From positions 2,666,001 through 2,730,000 of the forward strand of contig OZ020251.1 in the NCBI GenBank assembly GCA_963971285.1: a DNA stretch of 64,000 nucleotides, read 5' to 3'. Under the pieces are notes generated by a model. It was not told the origin of the DNA and searched no databases. It saw nothing but the letters and a program-made list of their open reading frames with translations. Shown in pieces: positions 22,936 to 33,815 of the stretch. The stretch's first letter is position 1, and every line of letters begins with the position of its first letter. The DNA is from Astropecten irregularis. Its lineage: Eukaryota; Echinodermata; Asteroidea; Paxillosida; Astropectinidae. The position numbers and the translations under genes were made by a program.

Positions 22936-24842
22936 CACGAAAACTAACTTGAGGATAAAAAACATGGGTATTCTCTTTACAAAATACTGATTGAATAGTA
23001 TCAATTATTCAGGATATATGAGTATTGAGTCCTAGTTTGATATATTAAGTGATGGGGGCGTGCTGGCTTAACCTGTCAGTGGAAACACCTGTGTACAATT
23101 GATGGATGCATTCCTTGAATTCTAAATATAAACAATTTTCACGAGTAATATTGACTGGTTGAGGCATTCTCTTCATTTAACCTTCATGCTCGCATGACGC
23201 ACAATACTCCCATACCAGCCCAAGGAAAAGAAATCAATGTTGTTTTCCCCTCTTTCTAGAATCGTCTTTCTTTCTTCCTTCTTTGCTTTTTTAGTAGTAA
23301 ATCTTACTGATCGTTGACGACTCCTTCGAAGAAAAGAACCTGTAAACAAAGCACCAAAATAGCTCTCACGTTCGGTAGATGAGGACGTTGCCGACGGCTT
23401 GCCAGATATAAGCACGCAGCCTGACAAGGCTGACATTACCGCATTAGAGAGAGGCTTAAACATATTTTTAAAAATAGTTTTTTTCTGTTTAGAAGTTCGT
23501 GTCAGTTCATAATTCATGCGAATTGGAAATTTAAAGCGACAGTGAAATATAGCGAGTTGTCCTCCTTTTATGGGAATCCTGGCGTCCTGCCAGTGAAAAC
23601 AAGGTTAACATTTATTATTTTTCTCAATCCACCTGTTTTGTGCCATGGCTTAAATGTATATTATATCAAGTAGAATAAGTCCATAATTTGTCAAGGGTTA
23701 AAGGTTTGACTCTCTATCTAAAACATCGACTATCAATTGGATTGTCCGTGCAGAGCATCAATCATTTCAACGCTGCTCTCTCGATCTCTGGGTTGACTGG
23801 CCATAGAACGAAAGGGACACTTAATAACACTCTGTGAAGATCAGAGGTAGATCATCATGATTGAAAAAGTATTACTACCATGCTTTGTTTTAATTGCATA
23901 TCACAAGTATTCATGAATTTAACGGCATGCTACGAACAATCAACCTATAACGCTATTGACAAGTTAACATTGGTCCTCTTTCTGGTCAATCAATTTGTCT
24001 ATTTGCAAATATTAGACTCATTTTCAATAAGCAATAATATTTGATTCCGTTGATTTTCTTTCCACTCTTGTCCCAGTTGCCCGGTCACTGTCTGAAACTG
24101 GGGATACCATCCCTTTAAAATAGTAATGCGATATGAATACACATTGGGGCTTTGAGGCGGGTTATGATAACACCGCAATAGACGGAGGAGGCGAGCATGG
24201 TGAACGCACCGATGTGCCTCCAAGTGATTCTATCTCAGGAATGATCTCACATGCAATGGCGTGGCATATCGGAGAGAGATAGTAGAATGACCTGTATTCT
24301 GCCATCTATACCGTCGAGGTGATGTAGACAGATGAAATCCAAATGATCAAGTGGCATTGATTATTTTGCTTGGGAAGGGAGGCATAACCGCCTATCTGAT
24401 TACAAACGCCGGCTGCATGTAGGATGCAACGTTAATCTAGAGCGAACGTCTTGTGTTCGCTGATCTTACTTGGTGAACCTTACGTCCTTTTGGGATTCTG
24501 CGTTATTGGCGTCAGTCGTGATTTAACGTCTGTGATGTCGTCCTGACATAGGTTAACCCGACCATCTGATGACCGGTTTGTGGTCCTGTGCAGTGGACTG
24601 TCAAATGACCAGAACTAACTGGTCCGATAAAGAAGTTGATATACCAGTGGTATAATTGCCATATCTAAGTATACCTGTGAATGCCCGAAAACTCGCTGTT
24701 CATTTTGAAACTCCTCTTCTTTTTCTTCTTATGTAACAAATCTGTGTAAATATTTTAAGGAATGAAAAAAGTCTTCCTTTAGAAAAGTCAAAAAGTCTTC
24801 TTCTTCTGTCGCCGTAAAAAAACTGACGCATCTGGACGCACT

Positions 24843-25079
24843 CCTTATCTCCTTCTTCCAAGCAGCTCTGTTTTGAGCAAGACGCTTGGCTTGAAATAAG
24901 CTCATTCCTTTCCACTCTTTGATGTTATCAATCCACTGTTTCTTCCAAGCAGCTCTGTTTTTAGCTAGATGCTTGGCTTGGACTAAGCTCATACCTGTCC
25001 ACTCTTTGATATTATCAATCCACTGTTTCTTCCAAGCAGCTCTGTTTTGAGCTAGACGCTTGGCTTGTACTAAACTCAT
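24843..25079 (-). mobile_element. LINE reverse-transcriptase C-terminus expanded into a 3-copy 87-bp tandem repeat
   Basis: On the minus strand a 29-residue unit beginning MSLVQAKRLAQNRAAWKK and ending WIDNIKEWTG occurs twice in full, followed by a third, shorter copy. Copy starts are exactly 87 bp apart on the DNA (CTTCCAAGCAGCTCTG at 24,855, 24,942 and 25,029). The motif W(I)D(N/D)(I/V)KEWTG..L..A..LA.(N/D)R..W is the familiar C-terminal tail of many non-LTR reverse transcriptases, where it normally occurs once. The frame continues to 24,729 without similarity. An in-frame stop lies just before the first copy. I read this as a LINE remnant whose last coding segment was amplified, not as a host gene. 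Confidence 0.7.
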
Positions 25080-25801
25080 TCTTATCTACTCCTTAATTTT
25101 ATGATTCGCCAATGAAATGAAACGAACAGGATAAAAAGGTTTTCCAATTGTATGCTGCAAGACGGATTGCTGTCTCCTCTGGAACTTGGAACGGAAAACA
25201 GTTCGGGGAATAAAGCCAACCGAACGATACACTTTATTGTGATTGCCTGGGCCGGTTATTGACACCTGGCGATTTTCCATGTATTCTACAGTTTATACCC
25301 GGTCAAACCTGAATATCGCGACTTCAGTCAATTATACCTGAAGGAACCTGCCGTTGCTTTGGTCTCTGGGAGGTAGTCCCCGCTGACAACAGCCTCCCAC
25401 AGCAACAGACACTTCACCTTCTTCCATTTATACCTCTCCATCCGTTATTAAATTAACCGAATAAACAAGAAAACCCAGCGCCGAAGGGCAATGTCCCTAA
25501 GGTGGCTTTCGAAAAAAATGAAAAGCGGTGTTTTCCAGAACGTTGGCTGCGATAGAGCACTCTAGACCGTATTAATGAGCCGAGAAAACAGTGAAAATTG
25601 ACGCTCGACACTGGCCGGCCCCCAAGGGCTTGTGATCCGCGTCAAACCGTAGTCGGTCACCGTCCTACAGGTAATGAAGTCATTGCCATAATGTATAGAT
25701 CATGATCCGTTTGGAGCGCCGGTAATGCTAGTAAAAAATGACATTACATGCCCCTGCTTGTTCCGATCTGACACTGAGGAAACCTAGCCATTCTTTTTCC
25801 A

Positions 25802-26140
25802 GGGGTCTATTTCACTAAACTCACCGTAACTTTGATTCGATTCACCCCGCTGACCCCCGCTAGCTCGGTGACCTAGCGGTATGGCAATCTGCACTAGTAA
25901 GCAGAATGTCGTGGGTTCGAATCCCACCTGAGCCAGCATGTGATTCTTTCACGTGCTCTAAAAGTACTGAGTATACAGTGCTCATCCACGTCGGTGAAGG
26001 GCAAGCCTTATTTGCATTATCATCGTAACTTACTATCAATCGTAGGACTTATGATGCATTGCAGCCCCACGTAGAATACGATGGGTTATCCTATGTAACT
26101 CGAGTTACGATCGATCGTAGGGCTTTGTGTAATCGACCCT
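25802..26140 (+). mobile_element. Family B MITE split by a SINE
   Basis: The left end GGGGTCTATTTCACTAAACT is separated from the remainder (CATCGTAACTTACTATC to GTGTAATCGACCC) by the SINE at 25,833-26,020. Joining the two parts at the 11-bp duplication restores the family order. Confidence 0.8.
25833..26020 (+). mobile_element. tRNA-derived SINE (family 1) inserted into a family B element
   Basis: The head has a clear tRNA-like fold: an acceptor-like GCTCGG/CTGAGC pairing, an anticodon stem CTGC/GCAG and a perfect T-arm GTGGGTTCGAATCCCAC. The loop has eight bases and flanking repeat body follows, so it is a SINE and not a tRNA gene. The body contains CTGAGTATACAGTGCTCATC and CACGTCGGTGAAGGGCAAGC. 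It is flanked by CACCGTAACTT (25,822-25,832) and CATCGTAACTT (26,021-26,031), an 11-bp target-site duplication with one mismatch. That duplication interrupts a family B palindromic element, so the SINE is younger than its host element. Confidence 0.85.
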
Positions 26141-27286
26141 AGATGCCTCAACGCCCACCCTTAAGCCCTTATCCCTCCCACGTCTTCAGCCTTAAGATCA
26201 CGTCTGACGTGATAGGGTTAAAGTTGTCGTTGAGAAGAGAAGAGATACTGACAATAGGTTTGGAAGTGGCAATTAAGTAGTCACTTGGTTGTACGGAGAA
26301 GAGCACCTGATACAGAATTGTGTTCTCCACACCGCTCACCATTATTGGCAATCATTAGATTATTTGAATCGTACTGGATTATTTTGTATCGGATACAATG
26401 GAGAGGAATGTAATGGTAATTGTGAAAAACCGACTTCATGTTAAGAAACAAAACATCTGGCCATCTGGTAACATTCTCCGTAAATAATAATGACCAGGTA
26501 GCTTGTTGCTGAAAATGTCAGTGTACACTCTACTTAACTAAACACTGCCTCTTACCATGAAGATTCAAGAATGCCTATGAAAACAATGCATGTTTAACAG
26601 TTGATTTCTTCATCTAGATTTATCATCAAGCAAGCAAGCAAGTCAAATCCATTGCGATGAATCAGTTGTAATCTTTATACCTCCTATCTCCTGGATCAGA
26701 CTTTAAAGCATCTTTACTGCCGCGACCCAGTAAAAGCAGGTAGTGCACAATTGCCCTACGTCTTGTTATTTTAACCTTAATGAATTCCCTGAAGATTTAA
26801 TTAGTGGGTTGCTTGGTGAGTGTCAAAATTTCAAGCATTTGGTTGTCCAAATCCTGGCTGATTTTTAATGGCAAATATGAAACATAATATTCTTCAAATG
26901 CAGAACAGCAAGGGCAGCTCAGACGAGACCATTGGTTGTTATTGTTTGACAGATATCTTATTCCAAATGTCTTCCATCATGGTAGCGAGAGGAACTCCAA
27001 ATGCCTCCATACTATGAAGATGTTGTAAAAATTCCCTCGAGTATTAAACTGGATCAAAAAGTAGTGTGTCGGGTCTCAATTAGACAAGGCATGATCACTT
27101 AATGCAGAAAAAGCAGGTGTCTCTACCTGAACAACGGGCATGAAACGCAGCGAGCACAAGACAGACGACATTTTCCAAAGCAACGAGGAGATAGACAAAT
27201 GGGATCTTGAAAATCACCAGTAGTTCATTTGGTTTATAGAAAAGCGAAGGTAGCACCGGCTACTAGCTAGTATCAGTGGTAAGCCC

Positions 27287-27529
27287 AGGGGCCAATTTCA
27301 TAGAGCTGCTTAACACAAAAATTCGCTAAGCATGACATTTCTGCCTTTATAAAAACCGGATTAACAACCAAATTTCTATGTGATGTGTATCACTTGCATT
27401 TATTCTTTGGCTGTTTTTCGCTGACCATGAATATCAAATCGAATTTACAGTTGTGGTTTGTTTTATTGGGCAAGCCATTTTTGTGCTAAGCAATTTGTTG
27501 TGCTTAGCAGCTCTATGAAATTGGGCCCA
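27287..27529 (-). mobile_element. Family C MITE
   Basis: It starts GGGGCCAATTTCATAGAGCT and ends CTCTATGAAATTGGGCCC. Both inverted ends are nearly intact over about 40 bp. Confidence 0.85.
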
Positions 27530-27671
27530 GTTGTGTTTGTAATTCAAGAGAAGGTTTCTTGTCTATGTTAAGTCATCTCGTGATTCAAGGGCAAGGTCGG
27601 AATGTATCCCACCGGTGCCATACCCTCACAGAAAGAAGCCTATTGATGGCTGTCAATATACCTTATCCACG

Positions 27672-27822
27672 TTGCATCCATATCCTTCATTTGAAGTGCA
27701 GGAGTGCAATCACACCGAGGCTTGGATTCAAAGTAGTCTGGTACCCGTTTACATTTTAGAATTGGTGTTATCTTTTCCAACTGGTATACACGAAAGAAGA
27801 CAAGATGGACGCACCATGAATA
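27672..27822 (+). repeat. Dispersed repeat, copy 2
   Basis: Same landmarks as the copy at 17,237, including the CACCATGAAT end, but with no family F element following it. Confidence 0.75.
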
Positions 27823-28535
27823 AGGTCTGTTCCAGTGGCAATGTTCAAATTCAGGATTTTATAGACTCCTTATTTCCACACCAGAATTTCTAAATTGTTT
27901 GGTGAAATGGATTTAATGGTGGGCGATGATATGCAACTGATGTCAGAGCAGAAGAGGCTCCTCGCTCCGTCACGTGGCAACTGAGCGAGGCTTGGTTTTC
28001 ACGCTTCATCTGATTCCCTCCCATCTGCTACTGTTTATTGCGTTTATTAATTAAACAACAACTGACGCACCTGTCGGCTTGATCCAGTCTGCTGGGTTTG
28101 GTTGCCGTGAGAGCTTGTAAATGTTTTAAAAGCGATTCAATATTGACAATAAATGGCAAAGCACTTTCATAGTGCCAAGGTGAAAATGTATGGCTGGAAT
28201 CAGTTAATTAAAATGAATCGTTCATTTTGTCCTTTCCTTTCGTTCAGTCACTGTGATGGATGTCCGTGATAATGAACGTCCTTTGTCATGTGGTGGCGCT
28301 ATTTAGCCAAGGTCAATGAAATCATGAGAGGAAATTGGAAAAATGTCAGTCGATATTACATGTTTTCATGCTTCATGTTTTAAACTGTCAAATCTATGTT
28401 TATTATTGTAGTTATCTGAGTAACAGGCTAACCACACGGTATTGGTTTTATTTAACAGAGAAGTCCATGTGGCATTACATTTTATGTGAACATTTCAGAT
28501 TTCAAATGTTCCTGCGGCATTGCAGTGCAAGGAAA

Positions 28536-28588
28536 AACGCTGGTTCGAATCCCGCTCCGGCAATTTTTGCTCACCCTTCAATAACTTG
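28536..28588 (+). mobile_element. SINE fragment: T-arm and start of body
   Basis: CTGGTTCGAATCCCGCTCCG followed by GCAATTTTTGCTCACCCTTC parallels the fragment at 46,072-46,160. Only the pol III box B and about 30 bases of body survive. Confidence 0.5.
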
Positions 28589-29373
28589 AAATTCAGTCCG
28601 TTTCCCCTGTGTTTCATATTTGATGATTACAGAGAAAAAATTGTGAGATTATAATAATTTACGCAAGATGAACGGAATTGTCAATAGCCACTTGTTAGTT
28701 AGACCGTATGCGTCTTTCATGCAGTGCTCCTTCCGACAAGTGACTCAGTTTGTAAGAGCGACTCCGTGACGGTCAGGCGTGATTATTTGATGCATTAATA
28801 CCTTCGTTTACCTAGCAACGATCGCTTCCCCTTTGCCTCCGAGCAACCGGTTCATATTCTGGGTTTATGAGACTCTAGTCTTCCTCCCTTCTCGCACGGA
28901 AATTGAGTCATCCTCGCTTCCTTCAATTTCCTCCTTCTCTGCTGCGGAGTTCCATATTAACCCCTTCCCTCTCCCCCGATTGACCCGAGAAATTCCTCCA
29001 AGTTCCCCCACCAACGAGGACCGAGTAAACACGGCACACTTACCCCCGGGCCCGGGGTTAGGGTTAGGGACGATTGTCAAACCGCTGGTGAAAACGGCGA
29101 GGTCATCATAACGCCATTCTGATCAGCTTACCAGATTTATTTATTTCTGTATTCAATTTTTCTTCCTAGAACGAGATCGATCAAACTGGAAGGCAGTTGT
29201 CTGACCGGTGTCAAAACGATATCTTCTTCACCTTGAGTGTCTACAGTTTGATGTTTTTTCTATCAATCTGTTGGCGCGGAAGCAACATGAGCGGAAATTG
29301 CCTCGTGACAGAATGAGTATTTCTGACCTTCTACCATCGGCCAGTTTTTCAAATTTCCCTTCGGCACCAAGTT

Positions 29374-29608
29374 CAGGTACCAATTTCATGGAGCTGCTAA
29401 GCACACAAAATTGCTTAGCATAAATATTTCTTGCTCAATAAAAGAAATCACCTTTAAGAATGTAATTTGATACTCATGGCTACCGAACAACATCCAAAGA
29501 ATAATCACAACAACCAAATTTCCACGCGTTGTGTAGACACGACACATGGAAATTTGGTTGTTAAACCTGTTTTTATGAAGACAGGCATGGCCTTGAAAAT
29601 GGCCCCTG
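29374..29608 (+). mobile_element. Family C MITE
   Basis: It opens GGTACCAATTTCATGGAGCT and closes TTGAAAATGGCCCC. It contains a local palindrome around ACCAAATTTCCACGCGTTGT and ACATGGAAATTTGGTTG. Confidence 0.75.
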
Positions 29609-29854
29609 TTCTCACGGAGAAGTTCACATCGTCGTGCCGGTTTTGTCTGTTATTGTATTGGTATTGTCTTCCGTTTAATATTGCAACTCAAGAACAAGAA
29701 GCATTCTTTCTAAAGCTCTGTTGGGAGCTTCGTCTTGAGCTTTTTCTAGAAGACAAGGAATTAAATCTCAGAAATAACATGGGATAATAGAGAATAGGCC
29801 TACTTCTCTCGGAGAAATGTTCCCGTGTGTGGGACCCGTGCTCTGGGAGCCCGA

Positions 29855-30220
29855 GGATAATAATAATGATAATCTAGACATTTATGATCCGCAACATATC
29901 CACCCAGAGGGTGCTAAAGGCGCTTAGCATTATTATCCCTGGTCATCGGGCCCCACTAACATTCCTGAAACCATCTCAACTCCCTGGGGAGTATACAGCT
30001 CCGGCTACTGTAAAGCGCACGTAGGCTTATTAAGCAAACAAAGCCATCTCTACCCTCACAGGTACCTATTTACACCTGGGTGAAGAGAGACAATAATGTG
30101 ACAAAGCGTCTTGCCCAAGGATGCAAGCACCACTAGCCCATGGCTGGACTCGAACTCACAATCTGTAGATTGACCACAAGATCTTGCGTTCGACATGCCA
30201 GACCACTAGGCCACAGCACC
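29855..30220 (-). mobile_element. tRNA-derived SINE (family 2), full-length-looking copy
   Basis: The minus strand begins GGTGCTGTGGCCTAGTGG (box A region) followed by box B GAGTTCGAGTCC. The body carries GGGCAAGACGCTTTGTCAC and the 3' end is an A/T-rich (ATT)n tail at about 29,857-29,868. A second, shorter copy of the same family lies at 58,545, which confirms that this is a dispersed repeat and not a tRNA gene. Confidence 0.8.
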
Positions 30221-30894
30221 TACATCTTACATGGGATGGAAGGAAGATGAAAGGAGAAGAAAGACATGAGTGCTACACAAACCTTGAATCCCGTTATACT
30301 CATTCTGTATGTGCGGGTAAATCAATTAAACCAGCTTAAATCTTTTTCGAATTGAACTTGCTCCTTGATATAATTGATTTTTTTTATGTACTTGTCTTAT
30401 TCAGATAAACTCATATAGTGCTACAGTCAGGATATAGGATGTGATTAATTTTGTCAAAGAATTCTCCTGGAATTGTCTCCCTGATGTAAAATGATAAAAT
30501 ATCTGTTGTCGACTCCAGTGCCAGACACGTATCAGCTTTAACTTTGAAACCTTGTATCAATTTCAAGTTCGTCTCCCCATGAACAACAAAACTAACCATC
30601 GTGTCGCTGTTATAATATCAGGCCACTGCACAGACCTCAGTATTTTATTCTGCTAACAGCTGACTGCAAGTGATCCGGACGAATCTTCGGAAGTCCACGG
30701 CCTCTAGAACGGAAGTCTGCTTCCAAAGGAGAAATTTAATATTCCAGTGGGACGTGGTAAATGAGCCGAGCGCGGACTCGATGCCGTGGAGCTTGTCTGT
30801 GTAGATTAGTGTTTAATGAGACTGACACATTTGGTCTTGTGTGCTAGTTGAAGACCTTTAGTGCACTGTATCTTAAATGCAGTGCGATCATAAT

Positions 30895-31190
30895 AGGAAG
30901 GACGACTTAGAAAAGAGCTGCCGAATAGTGTATGACGATTGGGAGTGGGGATGCCGTCATTATTGTTTTCCTAAACCTGAGACAATCATGTAAATGTTAG
31001 CTTATCTACAAGTCGCCCTTCTAGTGATCTTGAACCTTCCCCAATCAGTGAGAACCTCAGAGGCAAGACGAGTTGGGAAAAGGCTGCCAAATAGTATATG
31101 ACGATTGGTGGACGTGATGGCGTCATTGCTGTCCTAAACCTGAAACAATCATGGGGATGTTGCTAAGCTACATACAAGTCGGCAGTTTTG
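30895..31190 (+). repeat. Diverged direct duplication of about 166 bp
   Basis: AGCTGCCGAATAGTGTATGA at 30,916 matches AGGCTGCCAAATAGTATATG at 31,081. CCTAAACCTGAGACAATCAT matches CCTAAACCTGAAACAATCAT. ACAAGTCG closes both. Confidence 0.75.
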
Positions 31191-31789
31191 AAACGAAATT
31201 TGATTCCTTTTGCTTTACCTTTTATTTACCTAACAGCAGATGAGTGTTGTACCACGGTAGATGTGGAATGGGGATGTTTTTGCTGGTATGGTTTAAGAAA
31301 CAGGTGAGAATGTAATTTGCACTGTGGTTACTTCCCTTCGTTTACAAATGTGGCAAACGAACCCTTCCCAATACCCATCCACTGACTATGTTCCTTTACA
31401 AGAAAAACATGGCAAATGTCAATTTCATGTAAGCGACATGCTTTTTATTTCTATTTCAAATTCACGAAGGTGGGAGTGATATAAACGTTAACATACATTT
31501 AGAATGGTGTCAACATGCATGGAAGTGGGTCACACGAAATAAGGTAACTTGGCAGATATAGAACAGTTCCTTTTAGTGATACTGCTGCTCTATTTGCCGC
31601 CCAGCCTTCAACACCGCCTGCTACTGCAGTCACTCTCTGGATTTTCTCCCTTTTTTTGGATCGATTGTAATTATCTGAAGGGAGGAGGCCTACCTTATGT
31701 AGTTCTTGCGCCCAGGCTGCTTGGATTGGCACGTGGTATCTCTCAATTGATATCAACATTAAGTGACATCCGAAAGCTTCGCACATTTG

Positions 31790-32168
31790 AGACACTATCA
31801 TACAAGGCGCAGGGTTCGTCGTTATGCGTGTTTAATCAACTATTTGGAGGATGGAAGATGCTGGAACGAGCCAGTGTGTTCTACCTTTAGCATTTCTTTT
31901 GCGCGGGCTGCTGTGATTGTAACGTGACACTTCTCAATGGGAGACTTTGGAGAATTGGTCTTCAACAGCGCAGGCGCAAAACAACGCGCGCTTACTCACA
32001 ATTGCGTGCGCGTGCGCAGTTGACTTGAAGACCTATTCTCCAAAGTCTCCCATCAACATCCTAATATTTTTCCCGTTTGAGACAGTATAAGGCGCAATGA
32101 TCATTGCTTTTCGTGTTTTAATAGTTTAACTGCTTGGAGGGGGAATGTGCTGGAACGAACCAGAGTGA
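31790..32168 (+). repeat. Diverged direct repeats flanking a family F palindrome
   Basis: The left copy (31,790-31,877) holds ACAAGGCGCAGGGTTCG and GATGCTGGAACGAGCCAGTG. The right copy (32,078-32,168) holds TAAGGCGCAATGATCATTG and TGTGCTGGAACGAACCAGAG. The palindrome at 31,936-32,053 lies between them. Confidence 0.65.
31936..32053. mobile_element. Family F palindromic MITE
   Basis: ATGGGAGACTTTGGAGAATT and ATTCTCCAAAGTCTCCCAT are inverted ends. The core is rich in alternating GCGC/GCAC steps. Confidence 0.85.
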
Positions 32169-32273
32169 TAAAAAGGCTTTGGTTTTTTTGAAAAACGTTT
32201 TTTATTCCCTATAGGGAAACATGGATTGTGTTATACATAAGCATTTGTCAAAACCAATAACCAAACACACAAA

Positions 32274-32410
32274 GGGTCGGCTTTACTAAACCCATCGTAA
32301 CTTACTATCAATCGTAGGATTTATGATGCATTGCAACCCTACGTAGTATACGATGGGCTGTCCTTCGCAGCTAGAGTTACAATGAAGAGTCATCACTTCG
32401 TGAAATCGAC
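32274..32410 (+). mobile_element. Family B palindromic MITE, degraded right half
   Basis: It opens GGGTCGGCTTTACTAAACCC, keeps ATCGTAACTTACTATCAATC, and closes CTTCGTGAAATCGAC. The ATCGATCG block has been lost. Confidence 0.75.
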
Positions 32411-32619
32411 AAAAGTACTCCAAGTCGTCTCAAGCTTGCTGTTTTAATGTGCATGTCTCCTGAGGGCAGGTATTCGATTTCAAAACGTCATTGTTTTAGG
32501 GAGATAATTCTCAACGAGTTATCAGTTTGACATTTCAGTCCTTCCCACATTCAGACCCGGCATACTTACTTCTCACAGTCGCTTCAGTGTGAAGAATACA
32601 AAAAAATGATTCCTTAGAT

Positions 32620-32868
32620 CTGGGGCCAATTTCATAGACCTGCTTAAGCACCAAAATGTGCCGAAGCACCAAAAACCTTGGTAAATAAAATCAGTATGCC
32701 AGCCAAAACTCCTTGTGAATGTTGTGCTCTGCAAACAATGACCGAATACAAGTCAAAAGCAGTAAACATCACATGGAAATTTGATTCGCAATCCTGTTTG
32801 ATCAAGGAAGAATGTTTTCATGCTTAAGCAAATTTTGTACTTAAGCAGCTCTTTGAAATTGGCCCCAG
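32620..32868 (+). mobile_element. Family C MITE, near-consensus
   Basis: CTGGGGCCAATTTCATAGAC at the left mirrors TTTGAAATTGGCCCCAG at the right. The interior has CAGCCAAAACTCCTTGTGAA and AATACAAGTCAAAAGCAGT. Confidence 0.88.
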
Positions 32869-33467
32869 ATGTCGTAGCCTTCAGTGGAAACCTAGTGTTT
32901 ATCACAAAGATGTTGGGTCATCAACCACCCCACAACCCTTGTAGTAATGTTGAACCTTCCCCAATAATGTTTTATCCCTCTGGGATTGTAATGAACAATT
33001 CTGGTGTAGATTAAACACAAGTGTACATCATATAAATGTCAACCTACCGTGATGCGCAGACGGTATTCAGATAAACTTGATAGGCCTATCTGATGTTCCT
33101 TTCATAGCCCCCGGATAGTCATTTACATTCTTGTTTCATTATGAACCAAGGTCGTCCCGTCGCACTGGATTAAAACACCAAATGTAACTTTAAAATGTGA
33201 ATACCATGTGTCGTCAAGTGATTATTAATGGCCGGGAGGGTATACAGGCCAAGCATGACCACGTGGGGGACGGTAGAGGGCGTGATTGGGTTCAAAGGTT
33301 ACATAGGATCACTGTAATGATCAGCTTGGGTAGCTCTGTGAACTGATTAGGACAATGGAATGACATGATCCCCGTATTAACCCGTGACTGGTACATGATG
33401 ATGAATGATCTATGTGCTCTCATTGGTCACGTCAATTCATGGCTTCGTTCTTCCTTAAAGGTACAAT

Positions 33468-33612
33468 GGTGGATCATGAAGCCCTGCGGTCGATCGTAAC
33501 TCGAGTTACGAGAGATAACCCATCGTTGGGGGCCTGTCCCACGTAGGGTTTCAATGCATCAAAAGTCCTAAGACCGATAGTATGTTACGAAGTGTTTGGT
33601 GAAATGGACCCC
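33468..33612 (-). mobile_element. Family B palindromic MITE
   Basis: It contains GGTCGATCGTAACTCGAGTT and ends TTTGGTGAAATGGACCCC. The left TIR has decayed (GGTGGATCATGAAGCCC). Confidence 0.75.
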
Positions 33613-33621
33613 TGGATTGGG

Positions 33622-33815
33622 AACATACCGAAATAGAAATGTTCACAAATTTTACCTATAACTTATTAGGGTACAGTGCTGGTAGAAACATACCGTTAAA
33701 ATATTACCACCTCAAATGGTGGTTTTTTTTTTCAGAAATTAGTAAAACATAGACCGAAAACAGTTTTGATCTCGGGGTAAGATCAAAACCATTCTTCATG
33801 TTTTTAAAGAAAAAT
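33622..33815 (+). mobile_element. Family D MITE, partial
   Basis: The interior block (GAAATGTTCACAAATTTTAC, GTAGAAACATACCGTTAAAA, CAGAAATTAGTAAAAC) matches family D. Both TTAA ends are gone. It follows a family B element at 33,612 with almost no spacer. Confidence 0.65.

Larger units (their letters stand above)
21282..24842. other. Intergenic DNA
   Basis: Apart from the two B copies (22,623 and 22,788), two ORFs stand out slightly. One is at 21,690-22,043 on the plus strand, with opposing minus-strand frames across 21,626-22,060. The other is a Lys/Arg/Ser-rich frame at 23,173-23,517 on the minus strand. Neither has a domain I know, a family match or convincing splice sites. Confidence 0.4.
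25086..29370. other. Intergenic DNA between mapped repeats
   Basis: Outside the SINE-split B element, the C copy at 27,287, the repeat at 27,672 and the SINE fragment at 28,536, nothing is supported. A perfect CCCCGGGCCCGGGG palindrome lies at about 29,044-29,057. Confidence 0.5.

Noticed and set aside
23173-23517. 114-codon basic ORF on the minus strand
   Set aside because: Composition is plausible for an exon but I see no family match or clear splice sites; kept only as a note in the block entry.
25863-25936. tRNA gene
   Set aside because: The cloverleaf is good, but the anticodon loop has eight bases, the acceptor has a mismatch, and the shared body and second copy at 11,421 show it is a SINE head.
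29058-29069. Telomere-like TTAGGGTTAGGG
   Set aside because: Only two units; too short to be a telomeric or interstitial telomere tract.
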